Source of the DNA: an uncultured Granulosicoccaceae bacterium
GTDB lineage: Bacteria > Pseudomonadota > Gammaproteobacteria > Granulosicoccales > Granulosicoccaceae
Length of the DNA stretch: 64,000 nucleotides
Assembly (NCBI GenBank): GCA_937922675.1
Contig: CALAJN010000009.1
Location: 62,001 to 126,000, forward strand
Reading direction: 5' to 3'
Shown here: positions 41,706 through 50,858 of the stretch, piece by piece
How positions within the stretch are numbered: the stretch's first letter is position 1
Layout: every line of letters begins with the position of its first letter
Notes under the pieces: model-generated
Seen by the model: the letters and a program-made list of their open reading frames with translations, nothing else
Databases searched by the model: none
What the model was told of the DNA's origin: nothing
Position numbers and translations under genes: made by a program

Positions 41706-43067
41706 TCAACGTGCGTAGGGCGACCACGCAGGTTCTCGAACATTGCCACCGTCATCAAGCGACAGACTTTGCACAACGGCACCGTCCACAGAGACAGCAC
41801 CCAGCGTACCGCGCCCCTCTTTCTCGGTGGCATACAAGATCATTTGCCCATTCGGCGAAAAACTCGGTGATTCGTCGATGGTGCCCTGCGTCAGTGTCTG
41901 AAATAAACCGGACGCACGATCAATGGTCGCGATCTGAAAACCCGCCCCTCCGTTGTGTACAAAGGCGATTGTGCTGCCGTCTGGAGAGACGCTGGGGTCT
42001 GAGTTGTAATTACCTTCAAAGGTGATCCGGCTCGGTCTGCCACCGGTTGCCGGTACCTCGTAGAGCTGAGGCCCACCGCTCCTGTCAGACGTGAATACCA
42101 GAGTGTCGTTGTCAGCCCAGACTGGCTCGGTATCAATTGCGCTGCTGTCGGTTACCGGAGACAGCTTACGGCTGTCAATATCGAGCACGTAGATGTTGAG
42201 CTCGCCCGAATACGACAAGGCCAATGCCAGGCGAGTGCCATCGGGTGAAAAACTCGGCGCACCATTGATCCCGTCGCGCGCAATCACCTTTACCCGAGTG
42301 CCCTCCTCCTTGTCCTGAATGTAGATCGCCGAGTTCAAGCGACCTTCAAAGGAGACATAAGCGATACGCACGCCATCCGGTGCCCAGGCAGGCGACAAAA
42401 TCGGATACGGCGAGGTAAGCATCGCCTGGGAATTCAAGCCATCCGCATCAGCCAACTGCAGCTTGTAGGTGCGGTTACCGACCCGACCGCTTGCCGAGAC
42501 AAAGGCGATCTCGGTGTTGAATGCGCCACTGATACCGAGTATCTCCTCATAGACGGCATCGGCAATCTGATGGGCTGCGCTGCGCATGGACTGCTCGCTG
42601 ACTTGAAAGCTGAGCCCCTTCATCAGACTCTGCCGCAGCACGTCGAAGAGTTGAAACTCGATCACGTAACCTGCGCTGCCGTTGGGGCGCATGCCACCAA
42701 TCACGATGAAGTCTGCGCCGGTCAGACGCCAGTTGGCGTAGAGCGGCACGTCTCCACTAACCGGGGTAGCCACCAGATCCTGACGATTGAGCGGCGCAAA
42801 ATTGCCGCTGCGCTGCAGGTCTGCAGCCACGATAGCCGCAATGTCTTCGGGTGCCTCCCCTGCCGCACTCCAACCGAAGGGAACAATCGCAATAGGAATG
42901 GCATTGTCCGCGCCTTGCGTGATCTCGATTTCAATGACCGCCGCAGCAGGTCTGGCCATGAATGGCGTCAGCACGACCAACACCAATAGTGCAGGCACCA
43001 GCGAGCGCAACCGACACAGTGTCAGGGCGAGCCAGTTCATGCTGTCATTCAGGTTGTGTGCGTTCAC
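41706..43067 (-). CDS. tolB: Tol-Pal system protein TolB
   Basis: A 453-residue periplasmic beta-propeller protein. Signal peptide (hydrophobic core, R-P-A-A-A near residue 43), N-terminal domain with I-A-I-V-P-F-G-W, and six WD40-like (PD40) repeats with F-S-P-D-G, W-A-P-D-G and F-S-P-N-G motifs. TolB binds Pal and the colicin/Tol machinery. The start is a GTG at 43067 or an ATG at 43040; both keep the signal peptide. It follows tolA by 20 bases. Confidence 0.96.
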   Translation of the reverse strand: MNAHNLNDSMNWLALTLCRLRSLVPALLVLVVLTPFMARPAAAVIEIEITQGADNAIPIAIVPFGWSAAGEAPEDIAAIVAADLQRSGNFAPLNRQDLVATPVSGDVPLYANWRLTGADFIVIGGMRPNGSAGYVIEFQLFDVLRQSLMKGLSFQVSEQSMRSAAHQIADAVYEEILGISGAFNTEIAFVSASGRVGNRTYKLQLADADGLNSQAMLTSPYPILSPAWAPDGVRIAYVSFEGRLNSAIYIQDKEEGTRVKVIARDGINGAPSFSPDGTRLALALSYSGELNIYVLDIDSRKLSPVTDSSAIDTEPVWADNDTLVFTSDRSGGPQLYEVPATGGRPSRITFEGNYNSDPSVSPDGSTIAFVHNGGAGFQIATIDRASGLFQTLTQGTIDESPSFSPNGQMILYATEKEGRGTLGAVSVDGAVVQSLSLDDGGNVREPAWSPYAR

Positions 43068-43087
43068 GTCTTGTCTCTAAAAACGGC

Positions 43088-44722
43088 TCAGCTCGGGCGA
43101 AAGAAGAACCGAACCTGTCGCTCGAAGATAGCTCGATCTGGGGCCGACGGTAAGGGGGAAGATGCCCATACAGCATTGGCGACCGATGTGCGCACTGCGG
43201 GGCTGTCGCCCTTGTCGCAACTTTCCACGTTCACAGCAAGCACAGTCCCATCAGTACCCTGCGTGACAAACACCGTGCAGTCGATGTCCCGAGCGCCGGG
43301 TGGCTTGTTCCAGTTGCGCTCTATCCGCTGTCTGATCGCTGCAAAGTAGCGCCCTTGCAACTGGCGCAGTTGCCGTTGCCTCTGAAGGGCAAGCCGGCGC
43401 TCCTGTTCGGCCTCAGCTTCAGCCTGACGCGCCGCCGCAGCCTCAGCAATTCGCCTCTGCTCGGCCTGCTCGGCCTGCCGCGCTGCTCGCTCTCGAGCCT
43501 GGCGGGCTTCCTCGGCCGCGGCAGCTTCGGCCGCGGCCTTCTCCTCCGCAGCGGCTTTTTCTGCTGCCAGACGTGCCTCTTCTTCAGCCGCTGCACGCGC
43601 TTCGGCCTCCTCTGCCGCCTTGCGTCGCGCTTCCTCGGCAGCCTCGTCAGCAGCCTTCCGAGCGGCCTCATCGGCCTGTCGCTGTTGTTCGGCAGCCTCT
43701 GCCTCAGCGCGTGCTGCCGCTTCGCGCTCACGGGCAGCGGCCGCTTCGGCTTCTTGCTCGGCTGCCCTGGCGCGTTCCTGCGCGGCCTCCTCGCGAGCCT
43801 GCTCCGCTTCACGACGCGCGTCTTCCGCCTCGGCAGCCATGCGCGCACGCTCGATTTCAGCGGCGCGCTGTTCGGCAGCGCGTTGCTCTTCGAGGGCACG
43901 CTGTCGTGCTTGCTCTGCTTCGGCACGCTCAGCTTCTATACGCTGGCGGTCTGCTTCCGCAGCGCGTGCCTGCTCTTCCAGACGTGCCTTTTCCTCAGCC
44001 GCTTGCGCCCGCTCTTCAGCGGCGACGCGTGCCTCCTCTTGCAGTCGCCGGGTACGCTCTTCGTTCTCACGCCGCTCGGCAGCCAAACGCTCTCGTTCAA
44101 TATCTGCCTCAGCGCGCGCCCGCTCGATTCTCTCGGTTTCTTGCTCGACCCGCTGTTGCGCCTCGGTAATCCGCTGTTGCTCACGCTCACGCTCCGCGCG
44201 CAAGCGAGCCAGTTCGGCCTCGCGCTCGGCAATCTGACGCTCGCTGAGCGAGGCCTCTTGTTCGCGTAGAGCGCGTATCTGCTCCTGTTCGGTCTCCGCT
44301 CGTGCGCGTTGCAACTCGCGTTGCTGTTCAAGTTGGGTGGCCTCGATCTGCAGAGCCTTTATCCGCTCTCGCTCGGCCTCGGACTCCTGCCGTTGCTGCT
44401 CGGTCAAGGCTTCTGCTTGCTGAAGACGGTTTTCAGCATCCTGACGAGCCTGCTGCAGAGAATCGAGCGTTGCCTGCAGCGCTGCCTCTTCAGCGGCTGC
44501 GGCCTCGGCCTTGGCTTGCTCCAGAGCCTCAAGGCGCTGCATCTCCTCCTGGATGGCGGCCTCGCTAACCGCGACCGCCTGTATCGGTGCTGTATCCGAG
44601 ATCTGCAAACCGGGTGCATCGGCCCGACTTTTCAATTGCACGATCAGCGCACCCACGATACCCGCGTGCAACAGGACCGAGAGCACGATCGCGAGCGGGT
44701 AGCGCTTGAGTATCGTCAGCAC
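43088..44722 (-). CDS. tolA: Tol-Pal system protein TolA
   Basis: A 544-residue inner-membrane protein that spans the periplasm and transmits energy from TolQR to Pal/TolB. The N-terminal helix (about 8-30) carries the S-x3-H-x6-L-type face for TolQR (S-V-L-L-H-A-G-I-V-G-A-L). Residues about 60-440 are a very long Ala/Glu/Arg/Gln-rich helical domain. The C-terminal domain III (about 450-544) has R-Y-F-A-A-I-R-Q-R-I-E-R-N-W, the C-T-V-F-V-T pairing Cys and the A-I-F-E-R-Q-V-R-F-F-F-R-P end. The helical domain is longer than in E. coli TolA (421 total). The start is GTG, 10 bases after tolR. Confidence 0.95.
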   Translation of the reverse strand: MLTILKRYPLAIVLSVLLHAGIVGALIVQLKSRADAPGLQISDTAPIQAVAVSEAAIQEEMQRLEALEQAKAEAAAAEEAALQATLDSLQQARQDAENRLQQAEALTEQQRQESEAERERIKALQIEATQLEQQRELQRARAETEQEQIRALREQEASLSERQIAEREAELARLRAEREREQQRITEAQQRVEQETERIERARAEADIERERLAAERRENEERTRRLQEEARVAAEERAQAAEEKARLEEQARAAEADRQRIEAERAEAEQARQRALEEQRAAEQRAAEIERARMAAEAEDARREAEQAREEAAQERARAAEQEAEAAAAREREAAARAEAEAAEQQRQADEAARKAADEAAEEARRKAAEEAEARAAAEEEARLAAEKAAAEEKAAAEAAAAEEARQARERAARQAEQAEQRRIAEAAAARQAEAEAEQERRLALQRQRQLRQLQGRYFAAIRQRIERNWNKPPGARDIDCTVFVTQGTDGTVLAVNVESCDKGDSPAVRTSVANAVWASSPLPSAPDRAIFERQVRFFFRPS

Positions 44723-44732
44723 GCTGCAGCGC

Positions 44733-45182
44733 TCAGTTGGCCGGCTCGGACATCAGGCCGATCTCGGGTGCACCGGAGATCTGCAGTGTGACCATAGCTT
44801 GCATGATGTCGCCGTATTCAACGGCTGCATCGCCTGCCACCAGAACACGTCGCGTGGGACTGCGCCGCAACACAGCGCTCGCGAGACGCTGAACCTCCTC
44901 ACGCGACTTGGAAGACTCGGGGTCCTCTCCGACATTCAGGTACCACTCACCGTTGCTATCCACCGACAGGATCAAGGGCTCTTCGGACTCTCCGGCATCC
45001 GCGATGGGCGTGGCATTGGCATCCGGAAGATCAATCTCAACACCGGTCCGCAACAAGGGGGCAGTGATCATGAAGATCACCAACAGCACCAGCATCACGT
45101 CGATGTAGGGTACGACGTTGATCTCGGCAACCTGACGGCGCACGCGACGGCCATTTCCGCGGCCACGGTGTATCCGGGCCAT
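44733..45182 (-). CDS. tolR: Tol-Pal system protein TolR
   Basis: A 149-residue ExbD/TolR protein: N-terminal basic region, one transmembrane helix with the proton-carrying Asp (I-N-V-V-P-Y-I-D-V-M-L-V-L-L, Asp at 28), and a periplasmic domain with D-L-P-x-A. It forms the proton-driven stator with TolQ. It starts 33 bases after tolQ. Confidence 0.96.
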   Translation of the reverse strand: MARIHRGRGNGRRVRRQVAEINVVPYIDVMLVLLVIFMITAPLLRTGVEIDLPDANATPIADAGESEEPLILSVDSNGEWYLNVGEDPESSKSREEVQRLASAVLRRSPTRRVLVAGDAAVEYGDIMQAMVTLQISGAPEIGLMSEPAN

Positions 45183-45215
45183 AGCCTCAGTACACCTCCC
45201 TGTCAGGACGACGCG

Positions 45216-45914
45216 TCATGCAGCCTCCACATCCTGGGAGCTGCGTTTGATCGCCTGACGTTGCAACACCGTCGAAAACTCCTCGGAGAAATTCTCGTAA
45301 CGGTTGAGCAAACGATCCACATCGGTGGAAAATCGGTTGTAGAAGATCACCGCTGGTATCGCTGCGAACAGACCGATGGCTGTCGCTATCAGCGCCTCCG
45401 CTATGCCGGGTGCGACCATGGCAAGGGTTGCCTGCTGGACGTTACCAAGTGCGGTAAACGAATTCATGATTCCCCAAACGGTACCGAACAGGCCGATGTA
45501 AGGACTGATAGAACCCACCGTTGCAAGAAACGGCAGGTGCTGCTCGATCAGATCGGCCTCACGCGAGACCGCAATACGCATGGCGCGACCAGAACCGTCC
45601 ATGATGATCTCGTCGCTACGCGTCTTGCGGCGCAGCCGGCCAAACTCGCTAAAGCCTGCCTCGAATATCCGCTCCAGGCCGGACAAGGTGCCGCGACGCA
45701 TCGTGAGTTGCGAGTAGGTGCCGGAGATATCGGACGAGCCCCAGAAATCTTCCTCGAAGTCTTCGGCATCAAGGCGCGCACGCCGCAGTTGCAGGGACTT
45801 GCCAAGAATGAGTGCCCAGGACAATACCGAGGCAAGGACCAGTATCACCATCACCCCCTGGACCACCGGGCTGGCGTTCAGGACCAGGTCTACCATCGAA
45901 AGCTCAGCAGTCAT
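45216..45914 (-). CDS. tolQ: Tol-Pal system protein TolQ
   Basis: A 232-residue ExbB/MotA-type protein with three transmembrane helices (about 18-38, 135-155, 170-192). The block P-Y-I-G-L-F-G-T-V-W-G-I-M is the family signature. It forms the proton channel of the Tol motor with TolR. Its start lies 11 bases inside the end of ybgC, so the two are coupled. Confidence 0.96.
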   Translation of the reverse strand: MTAELSMVDLVLNASPVVQGVMVILVLASVLSWALILGKSLQLRRARLDAEDFEEDFWGSSDISGTYSQLTMRRGTLSGLERIFEAGFSEFGRLRRKTRSDEIIMDGSGRAMRIAVSREADLIEQHLPFLATVGSISPYIGLFGTVWGIMNSFTALGNVQQATLAMVAPGIAEALIATAIGLFAAIPAVIFYNRFSTDVDRLLNRYENFSEEFSTVLQRQAIKRSSQDVEAA

Positions 45915-46362
45915 TGGAGGCCGCCCCTGTATTCAGTTTTGGCTTGATCACGGATGTGTTGTTGTATGCATGTACGGCAGAGGCGACATCGTCCGGGATA
46001 CCCACTGGCTGTCCCGTATCAGCATTGATGCATGCCAGTCTGACGGTGGCGTCAACGACCCGTTGCTCGCCGCGCATGATCGGTTGTTGGCAGGTGAAAC
46101 TGGCACGCTTGATAGCAGTTATGTTGGCGAAAACGAGCAGTTCATCCTCCAGTCGCGCCGGTGCGAGGTAGTCAACCCGGATCGAGCGTACGACAAACAA
46201 ACGTCGCTGGCGATCCTGCAGATCGCCCAGTGCAACCCCGCACGCCCGCAAAAACTCGGTACGGGCCCGCTCCATGTACCGCAGGTAGTTGGCATAAAAC
46301 ACCACTCCGCCAGCATCAGTGTCTTCGATATAGACGCGCATGCGCGTCGAGAAATCCCGCAT
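45904..46362 (-). CDS. ybgC: Acyl-CoA thioesterase YbgC
   Basis: A 152-residue hot-dog-fold thioesterase. The YbgC motif V-Y-I-E-D-T-D-A-G-G-V-V-F-Y-A-N-Y near residue 10-26 carries the catalytic Asp, and R-A-R-T-E-F-L-R follows. It hydrolyses acyl-CoA or acyl-ACP and is the usual first gene of the tol-pal operon. A GATAAT hexamer ends 5 bases before the ATG; no good -35 is seen, so I do not call a promoter. Confidence 0.95.
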   Translation of the reverse strand: MRDFSTRMRVYIEDTDAGGVVFYANYLRYMERARTEFLRACGVALGDLQDRQRRLFVVRSIRVDYLAPARLEDELLVFANITAIKRASFTCQQPIMRGEQRVVDATVRLACINADTGQPVGIPDDVASAVHAYNNTSVIKPKLNTGAASNDC

Positions 46363-46507
46363 ACCCGATTATCGCAGACCGCGGCCCTCAATAGCGCAAC
46401 CGAGGGACTCAAGGTTCGTAACCGATGGTGACACACGGTGACGGTATTCCGCCATCAACGTGCACTTTCGGCTCTTTGTGCATCTGTTTGCAGACCGTTG
46501 ACCAGCA

Positions 46508-47578
46508 CTACCGAACGGTAGCGTCCCTGTGATTATCAATGGCCGGTTCAGTCGCAGAGCCCTGCGGATTAACCAGACCGAAATGGCTGTAGGCATGATT
46601 TGTGGCCACCCGGCCGCGTGGCGTGCGCATGATCAGACCCTGTTGGATCAGGTAGGGCTCAACGACTTCCTCTAGCGTTCCTGTCTCCTCGGACAAGGCC
46701 GCACCGAGGTTATCAATCCCGACAGGCCCTCCGCCAAACTTCTCGATAACCGCCGAGAGCAGGCGCCTGTCCATGCTGTCGAGCCCAAGCCTGTCAACCT
46801 TGAGAAGATTCAGCGCCTCGTCGGCGACGGTGTCAGTGATCAATCCGTCGGCACGAATCTCGGCGTAGTCGCGCACACGCCGGAGCAGGCGATTGGCAAT
46901 CCGCGGCGTGCCACGCGCGCGCCGGGCGATCTGTAGCGCCCCACCGGTATCCATGCGAACCTCCAACAGTCGCGCCGAACGCTCGACAATGCCTGCCAGA
47001 TCTTCAACGGCATAGAAGTCAAGCCGTTGGACGATGCCAAAGCGATCGCGCAGCGGTGCTGTCAGAAGACCTGCGCGAGTTGTGGCGCCGATAAGGGTGA
47101 ACGGAGGCAAATCGATCTTGAAGGAGCGAGCCGTCGAGCCTTCGCCCGTCATGATGTCAATTTGGTAGTCCTCCATTGCAGGATAGAGAACCTCCTCGAC
47201 CAGAGCGCTCATCCGATGGATTTCATCGATAAACAGCACGTCATGGGACTCGAGACTGGTCAGGATCGCGGCAAGATCACCCGGGCGCTCCAGCACCGGA
47301 CCTGAGGTATGCACGATGCGAACATCGAGTTCGTTGGCGACAATATTGGCAAGCGTGGTCTTGCCAAGCCCCGGTGGGCCAAACACCAACAGATGATCGA
47401 GCGCCTCGGCGCGACGGCGAGCCGCCTCGATAAACAGGCCAAGTTGTTCGGTGACCGCAGGCTGGCCGTGGTAATCGGCAAGACGCTTGGGGCGCATGGC
47501 GCGCTCCTGCGCGTCTTCCGGGCGCGCACTGCCCGCAATGAGCCGATCCTCGGGTGCGCTAGCCTCGGAGGCAGACAT
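46508..47578 (-). CDS. ruvB: Holliday junction branch migration ATPase RuvB
   Basis: A 356-residue AAA+ motor. Walker A G-P-P-G-L-G-K-T at about residue 70, Walker B L-F-I-D-E-I-H-R near 121, sensor region [10 protein letters not shown], and a C-terminal winged helix with [10 protein letters not shown]-x-H-F-G. The C-terminal tail is about 10-20 residues longer than usual. RuvB drives branch migration with RuvA. It is the last ruv gene, 37 bases after ruvA; an A-rich run precedes its start. Confidence 0.97.
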   Translation of the reverse strand: MSASEASAPEDRLIAGSARPEDAQERAMRPKRLADYHGQPAVTEQLGLFIEAARRRAEALDHLLVFGPPGLGKTTLANIVANELDVRIVHTSGPVLERPGDLAAILTSLESHDVLFIDEIHRMSALVEEVLYPAMEDYQIDIMTGEGSTARSFKIDLPPFTLIGATTRAGLLTAPLRDRFGIVQRLDFYAVEDLAGIVERSARLLEVRMDTGGALQIARRARGTPRIANRLLRRVRDYAEIRADGLITDTVADEALNLLKVDRLGLDSMDRRLLSAVIEKFGGGPVGIDNLGAALSEETGTLEEVVEPYLIQQGLIMRTPRGRVATNHAYSHFGLVNPQGSATEPAIDNHRDATVR

Positions 47579-47615
47579 GGGCTTCTCGTGTTGGTGAAAA
47601 AAAAGTGAGAACCGA

Positions 47616-48212
47616 TCACTTGGCAGCGAGTCGCAATGCTGCCCGTATCAGTTCCTCGACACTGTGCCCGTCGTCCGGCACCTTGTCGAGCAGACGCTTG
47701 ACCTCATTCCCCTTGTATCCCAATGCCGCTAGAGCCTCCTCTGCTTGAGCGCGACTGGAGCCCGATACCTGAGCAGAGCTTGATGCCCCAGGCAAGGAGC
47801 CCACATTCAGCTTGGCTACGCGGTCATGCATTTCCACCACCAGTCGCTCGGCAGTTTTCTTGCCGATGCCAGGCACTCTGACCAGCGTGTCGACGTCCTT
47901 GTTGTCGAGGCTGGCAAGAAAATCCTCAACACTCAAACCAGACAAGATAGATAATGCAACTTTGGCACCTACACCACTGACCTTGAGGAGCTCGCGAAAC
48001 AGGGTTCGCTCAAGTTTTGTACTGAAGCCGTACAGCAGCTGAGCATCTTCACGTACCAACAGATGGGTATGCAAGTTCACCTGCTCGCCTGCTTTTGGCA
48101 AGGTGTAGAAGGTGGACATCGGTGCGTCGATCTCATACCCGACACCGCCTGCATCCACCAACAGTGATGGCGGTGCCTTTTCAAGCAAGGTACCGCTGAT
48201 ACGTCCAATCAT
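47616..48212 (-). CDS. ruvA: Holliday junction DNA-binding subunit RuvA
   Basis: A 198-residue protein. N-terminal OB fold M-I-G-R-I-S-G-T-L, two helix-hairpin-helix motifs ([12 protein letters not shown] near 72, [12 protein letters not shown] near 107), and a C-terminal domain III that binds RuvB. The ATG at 48212 is chosen because the family starts M-I-G-R; the longer upstream frame overlaps ruvC. It follows ruvC by 8 bases. Confidence 0.97.
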   Translation of the reverse strand: MIGRISGTLLEKAPPSLLVDAGGVGYEIDAPMSTFYTLPKAGEQVNLHTHLLVREDAQLLYGFSTKLERTLFRELLKVSGVGAKVALSILSGLSVEDFLASLDNKDVDTLVRVPGIGKKTAERLVVEMHDRVAKLNVGSLPGASSSAQVSGSSRAQAEEALAALGYKGNEVKRLLDKVPDDGHSVEELIRAALRLAAK

Positions 48213-48220
48213 TGTTTTGT

Positions 48221-48799
48221 CTATCGTCTCAAACCACGGCCGCGTGTCTTGCGACGCACGGGCAAACGAGACACTGTGCCACCTCTGGCATCGTTGGCAC
48301 CAGCGGCAGCGGCATAGCCACGCGAATGCGCATGACATAGCGCAATGGCCAGGCCATCCGCCGCATCATTCTGAAGCCTGCCGCTCAATTCGAGCATATG
48401 CTTGACCATGGTTTGCACGCGATCCTTGTCAGCGGATCCTGACCCTGTCACCACCTGCTTGACCGAACGGGCAGCGTATTCGGACACCTCAATGGAGTGC
48501 GTGACGACCGCCGTTATCGCAGCCCCACGGGCCTGACCGAGTTTCAAGGCTGACATCGCGTTGTTGGACAGAAACACCTGCTCTACCGCTGCTTCAACCG
48601 GATGCCACTCGTGTACCACTGCGGTGATGGCCGTGTGTATGAAGCCAAGCTTCTCGGCAAACGTGTTGCCAACCACGCGAATGTGGCCGTGCGCCAGATG
48701 AAAACTGCGCACACCGTCTGTCTCGATCACGCCATAGCCTGTGATGACCGAACCCGGATCAATGCCGATGACTCTTACCAGAGCGTTTGCCGTGCTCAT
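48221..48799 (-). CDS. ruvC: Holliday junction resolvase RuvC
   Basis: A 192-residue endonuclease that cuts Holliday junctions. The RNase H-like acidic residues are present: Asp in I-G-I-D-P-G-S near residue 14, Glu in A-V-E-Q-V-F, and the Asp residues in N-D-A-A-D-G-L-A-I-A. The ATG at 48799 is the family-like start; upstream residues of the longer frame do not match. The C-terminus is a short Arg/Lys-rich extension (R-L-P-V-R-R-K-T-R-G-R-G). It begins 13 bases after yebC. Confidence 0.95.
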   Translation of the reverse strand: MSTANALVRVIGIDPGSVITGYGVIETDGVRSFHLAHGHIRVVGNTFAEKLGFIHTAITAVVHEWHPVEAAVEQVFLSNNAMSALKLGQARGAAITAVVTHSIEVSEYAARSVKQVVTGSGSADKDRVQTMVKHMLELSGRLQNDAADGLAIALCHAHSRGYAAAAGANDARGGTVSRLPVRRKTRGRGLRR

Positions 48800-48812
48800 G
48801 TGGCCTGGCAAA

Positions 48813-49550
48813 TCACCCGTAGGCTTCAGCTGGAATCTCTGCGTTGGACCAGACGTTCTGTACGTCGTCGATGTCCTCCAGCGCGTCAATCAGTTTAAGC
48901 AGCTTGCTGCCTTGTTCACTATCAAGCTCAACCTCGGTCGATGCGCGCATGGTGACCTCGGAGTGCTCCGGCTCAAAGCCTGCAGCAGTCATGGCCTCCT
49001 TGACATCCACAAAATGCTCCTCGGTGGTCAGCACTTCGATAGACCCATCATCGCTTGTGACAACATCATCGGCTCCGGACTCCAGCGCTGCCTCCATGAT
49101 GCTGTCCTCATCACTGCCGGCGGCGTAAGCAAGGATGCCCTGTTTTTCAAACAGGTAGGCAACCGATCCCTGCGCCCCCATGTTGCCACCGTATTTACTG
49201 AAGGCATGCTTGACGTCGGAGACCGTACGGTTCTTGTTGTCGGTCATCGTATCGACCATGATCGCAACGCCGTTGACGCCGTAGCCTTCATAGCGATTTT
49301 CCTCATAGACGACATCGTCGAGCTCGCCTGCGCCCTTCTTGATCGCACGCTCGATCGTGTCCTTGGTCATGTTGCCGCCAAGGGCCTTGTCAACCGCCAA
49401 CCGCAGCCGAGGATTGGACGCGAGATCCGAGCCCCCCATCTTGGCCGCAACCGTGATCTCGCGGATAAATTTGGTGAACAGCTTGCCGCGTTTCGCGTCT
49501 TGCGCGTTCTTGCGGTGCTGGATGTTGGCCCATTTACTGTGACCGGCCAT
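48813..49550 (-). CDS. yebC: YebC/PmpR family protein (TACO1-like)
   Basis: A 245-residue protein with the canonical start [14 protein letters not shown] and the acidic C-terminal region. YebC proteins were described as transcription regulators and, more recently, as translation factors that relieve stalling at proline stretches. It lies directly upstream of ruvC, its normal neighbour. Confidence 0.96.
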   Translation of the reverse strand: MAGHSKWANIQHRKNAQDAKRGKLFTKFIREITVAAKMGGSDLASNPRLRLAVDKALGGNMTKDTIERAIKKGAGELDDVVYEENRYEGYGVNGVAIMVDTMTDNKNRTVSDVKHAFSKYGGNMGAQGSVAYLFEKQGILAYAAGSDEDSIMEAALESGADDVVTSDDGSIEVLTTEEHFVDVKEAMTAAGFEPEHSEVTMRASTEVELDSEQGSKLLKLIDALEDIDDVQNVWSNAEIPAEAYG

Positions 49551-49785
49551 CGTTGAATCTCATCGGTTGGGATCTGTCGGCAGACGCCAGATCAAGTAGG
49601 GATCAGCCCGGCAGGTTAGTACGATGACGCGGCTGCGGCAACAAGGCTCACCGAGGCATCAGGGCGCGACCGACTGGCTGCACCGGGAAAAGCTGGTAGT
49701 ATTTCCAGTATAGGCGTACCAGAACGATTCTGCTCGGCGCCGCGCTCAGCCGACCGGAGCGCTGGACCATGATCGCGCGCGTCGC

Positions 49786-50421
49786 TCACTCAAAACCGCC
49801 AGTGTCGAGAAAGCGCGCACACAAATCAGCACAGCGCCTTGAAAACAGCATGGTCGAGTGTGACTGGGGGATCGCCACCGCGTCCGTCGCCGAGTCCTCC
49901 AGTGTCTCGCTGGCAGCGACTACACCGTCGTTATCGTCACCTGAGCGAAAGAGAATTTGCGACACACCAAACGCACCCCTGCCGTTTATGATGCCTAGCG
50001 GCTGCTCACCGCTCCAACCCGGCGCCCCACCCAGGAGTCCTGACTCCACACTTCGACCCAGCAAGGGACGCAACACCTTGATCGCGTGCATTTGGCGCGC
50101 AACATCGCTGCCACGAACCGGCGACCCCAGCAGCACGACCCGGGCAATTGGCAGCTGAGGATAGCGCTCCAGCAAATGCATGGTCACGATGCCGCCGAGG
50201 CTATGCGCCACGATATGTACGCGCTCGCACTCACGGGTTCCGATCACCCGCTCAAGCTCGCGCGCCAACGCATCAGCATTCTCTGCCGGTGACTGGCTCA
50301 AAAAGGCATAGTTGAACTCACGCGTGGAAAACCCGCGCTCTCTCAGACGCTTACCGAGCAAGCGCATGACCAGCCCGTGCATCCAGATGCCATGGATCAG
50401 AAAGACCGTCTCGCGGCTCAT
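49786..50421 (-). CDS. Alpha/beta hydrolase (lipase/esterase-like)
   Basis: A 211-residue cytoplasmic alpha/beta hydrolase. H-G-I-W near residue 10 forms the oxyanion loop, the nucleophile Ser74 lies in A-H-S-L-G-G, and D-G-V-V near 165 and S-H-S-T-M near 187 supply likely Asp and His. The small size and lack of a lid resemble the YheT-like/LipT or PGAP1-like esterases. No signal peptide. The start overlaps the nudB stop (ATGA). Substrate unknown. The 235 bases between it and yebC hold no gene. Confidence 0.85.
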   Translation of the reverse strand: MSRETVFLIHGIWMHGLVMRLLGKRLRERGFSTREFNYAFLSQSPAENADALARELERVIGTRECERVHIVAHSLGGIVTMHLLERYPQLPIARVVLLGSPVRGSDVARQMHAIKVLRPLLGRSVESGLLGGAPGWSGEQPLGIINGRGAFGVSQILFRSGDDNDGVVAASETLEDSATDAVAIPQSHSTMLFSRRCADLCARFLDTGGFE

Positions 50422-50858
50422 ACGTAGCGCCTTACCGCCGCCTGGTTGGTAGGCGAGCCCAATGCGCTCAACGCGGGCTCACGCTCAAGCCAGGCGTAGC
50501 GCAGATGCTCTGTCGGATCGAGCCGCACTTCTACACGCTGTGCCAGCTCGAGGGTAAACACGTATTCGCGATTCGTTGTAACCTCGGGTGCGTAACGGGA
50601 ACGCCATGGCTCGCGAATCGCAAAGTCACTGTAGTGGTGACGATCGAGCGGTTCGGCGACGATGCCGGTCTCCTCCTGCAATTCACGTCGTGCTGCGGCA
50701 AACGGTGTCTCGCCCACCTCCAGGCCCCCGGTTACAGACTGCCAGAAGCCGACGGGGTTGACGCGCTCGAGCACGAGGACTTCTCCGGCGCGGGTCGAGA
50801 CCACGACCAGTATCGACTCTGGTCGCCGCCACACCGGTACCGCACCATTTTCACTCAC
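50418..50858 (-). CDS. nudB: Dihydroneopterin triphosphate diphosphatase
   Basis: A 146-residue Nudix hydrolase with a full Nudix box at about residues 44-66 (G-G-L-E-V-G-E-T ... R-E-L-Q-E-E-T-G-I). It matches NudB, which removes pyrophosphate from dihydroneopterin triphosphate in folate synthesis, in length, context and the R-R-P-E-S-I-L-V-V-V start. The start is GTG and overlaps the stop of the coiled-coil gene. In E. coli the order is aspS-nudB-yebC-ruvC; here two extra genes are interleaved. Confidence 0.9.
   Translation of the reverse strand: MSENGAVPVWRRPESILVVVSTRAGEVLVLERVNPVGFWQSVTGGLEVGETPFAAARRELQEETGIVAEPLDRHHYSDFAIREPWRSRYAPEVTTNREYVFTLELAQRVEVRLDPTEHLRYAWLEREPALSALGSPTNQAAVRRYV

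Noticed and set aside
43355-44269. 304-residue open frame on the plus strand across tolA
   Set aside because: It is the mirror of the GC-rich, repetitive Ala/Glu/Arg codons of TolA domain II and has no family resemblance.
44706-45947. 413-residue open frame on the plus strand
   Set aside because: It is antisense to tolR and tolQ, which are certain; composition is His/Arg/Gln-rich and unlike real proteins.
46363-46378. GATAAT hexamer just before ybgC as a leaderless promoter
   Set aside because: No -35 element at suitable distance; one hexamer is not enough evidence.
49700-49720. TATACT-like -10 upstream of yebC
   Set aside because: No matching -35 at 16-18 bases; left out.
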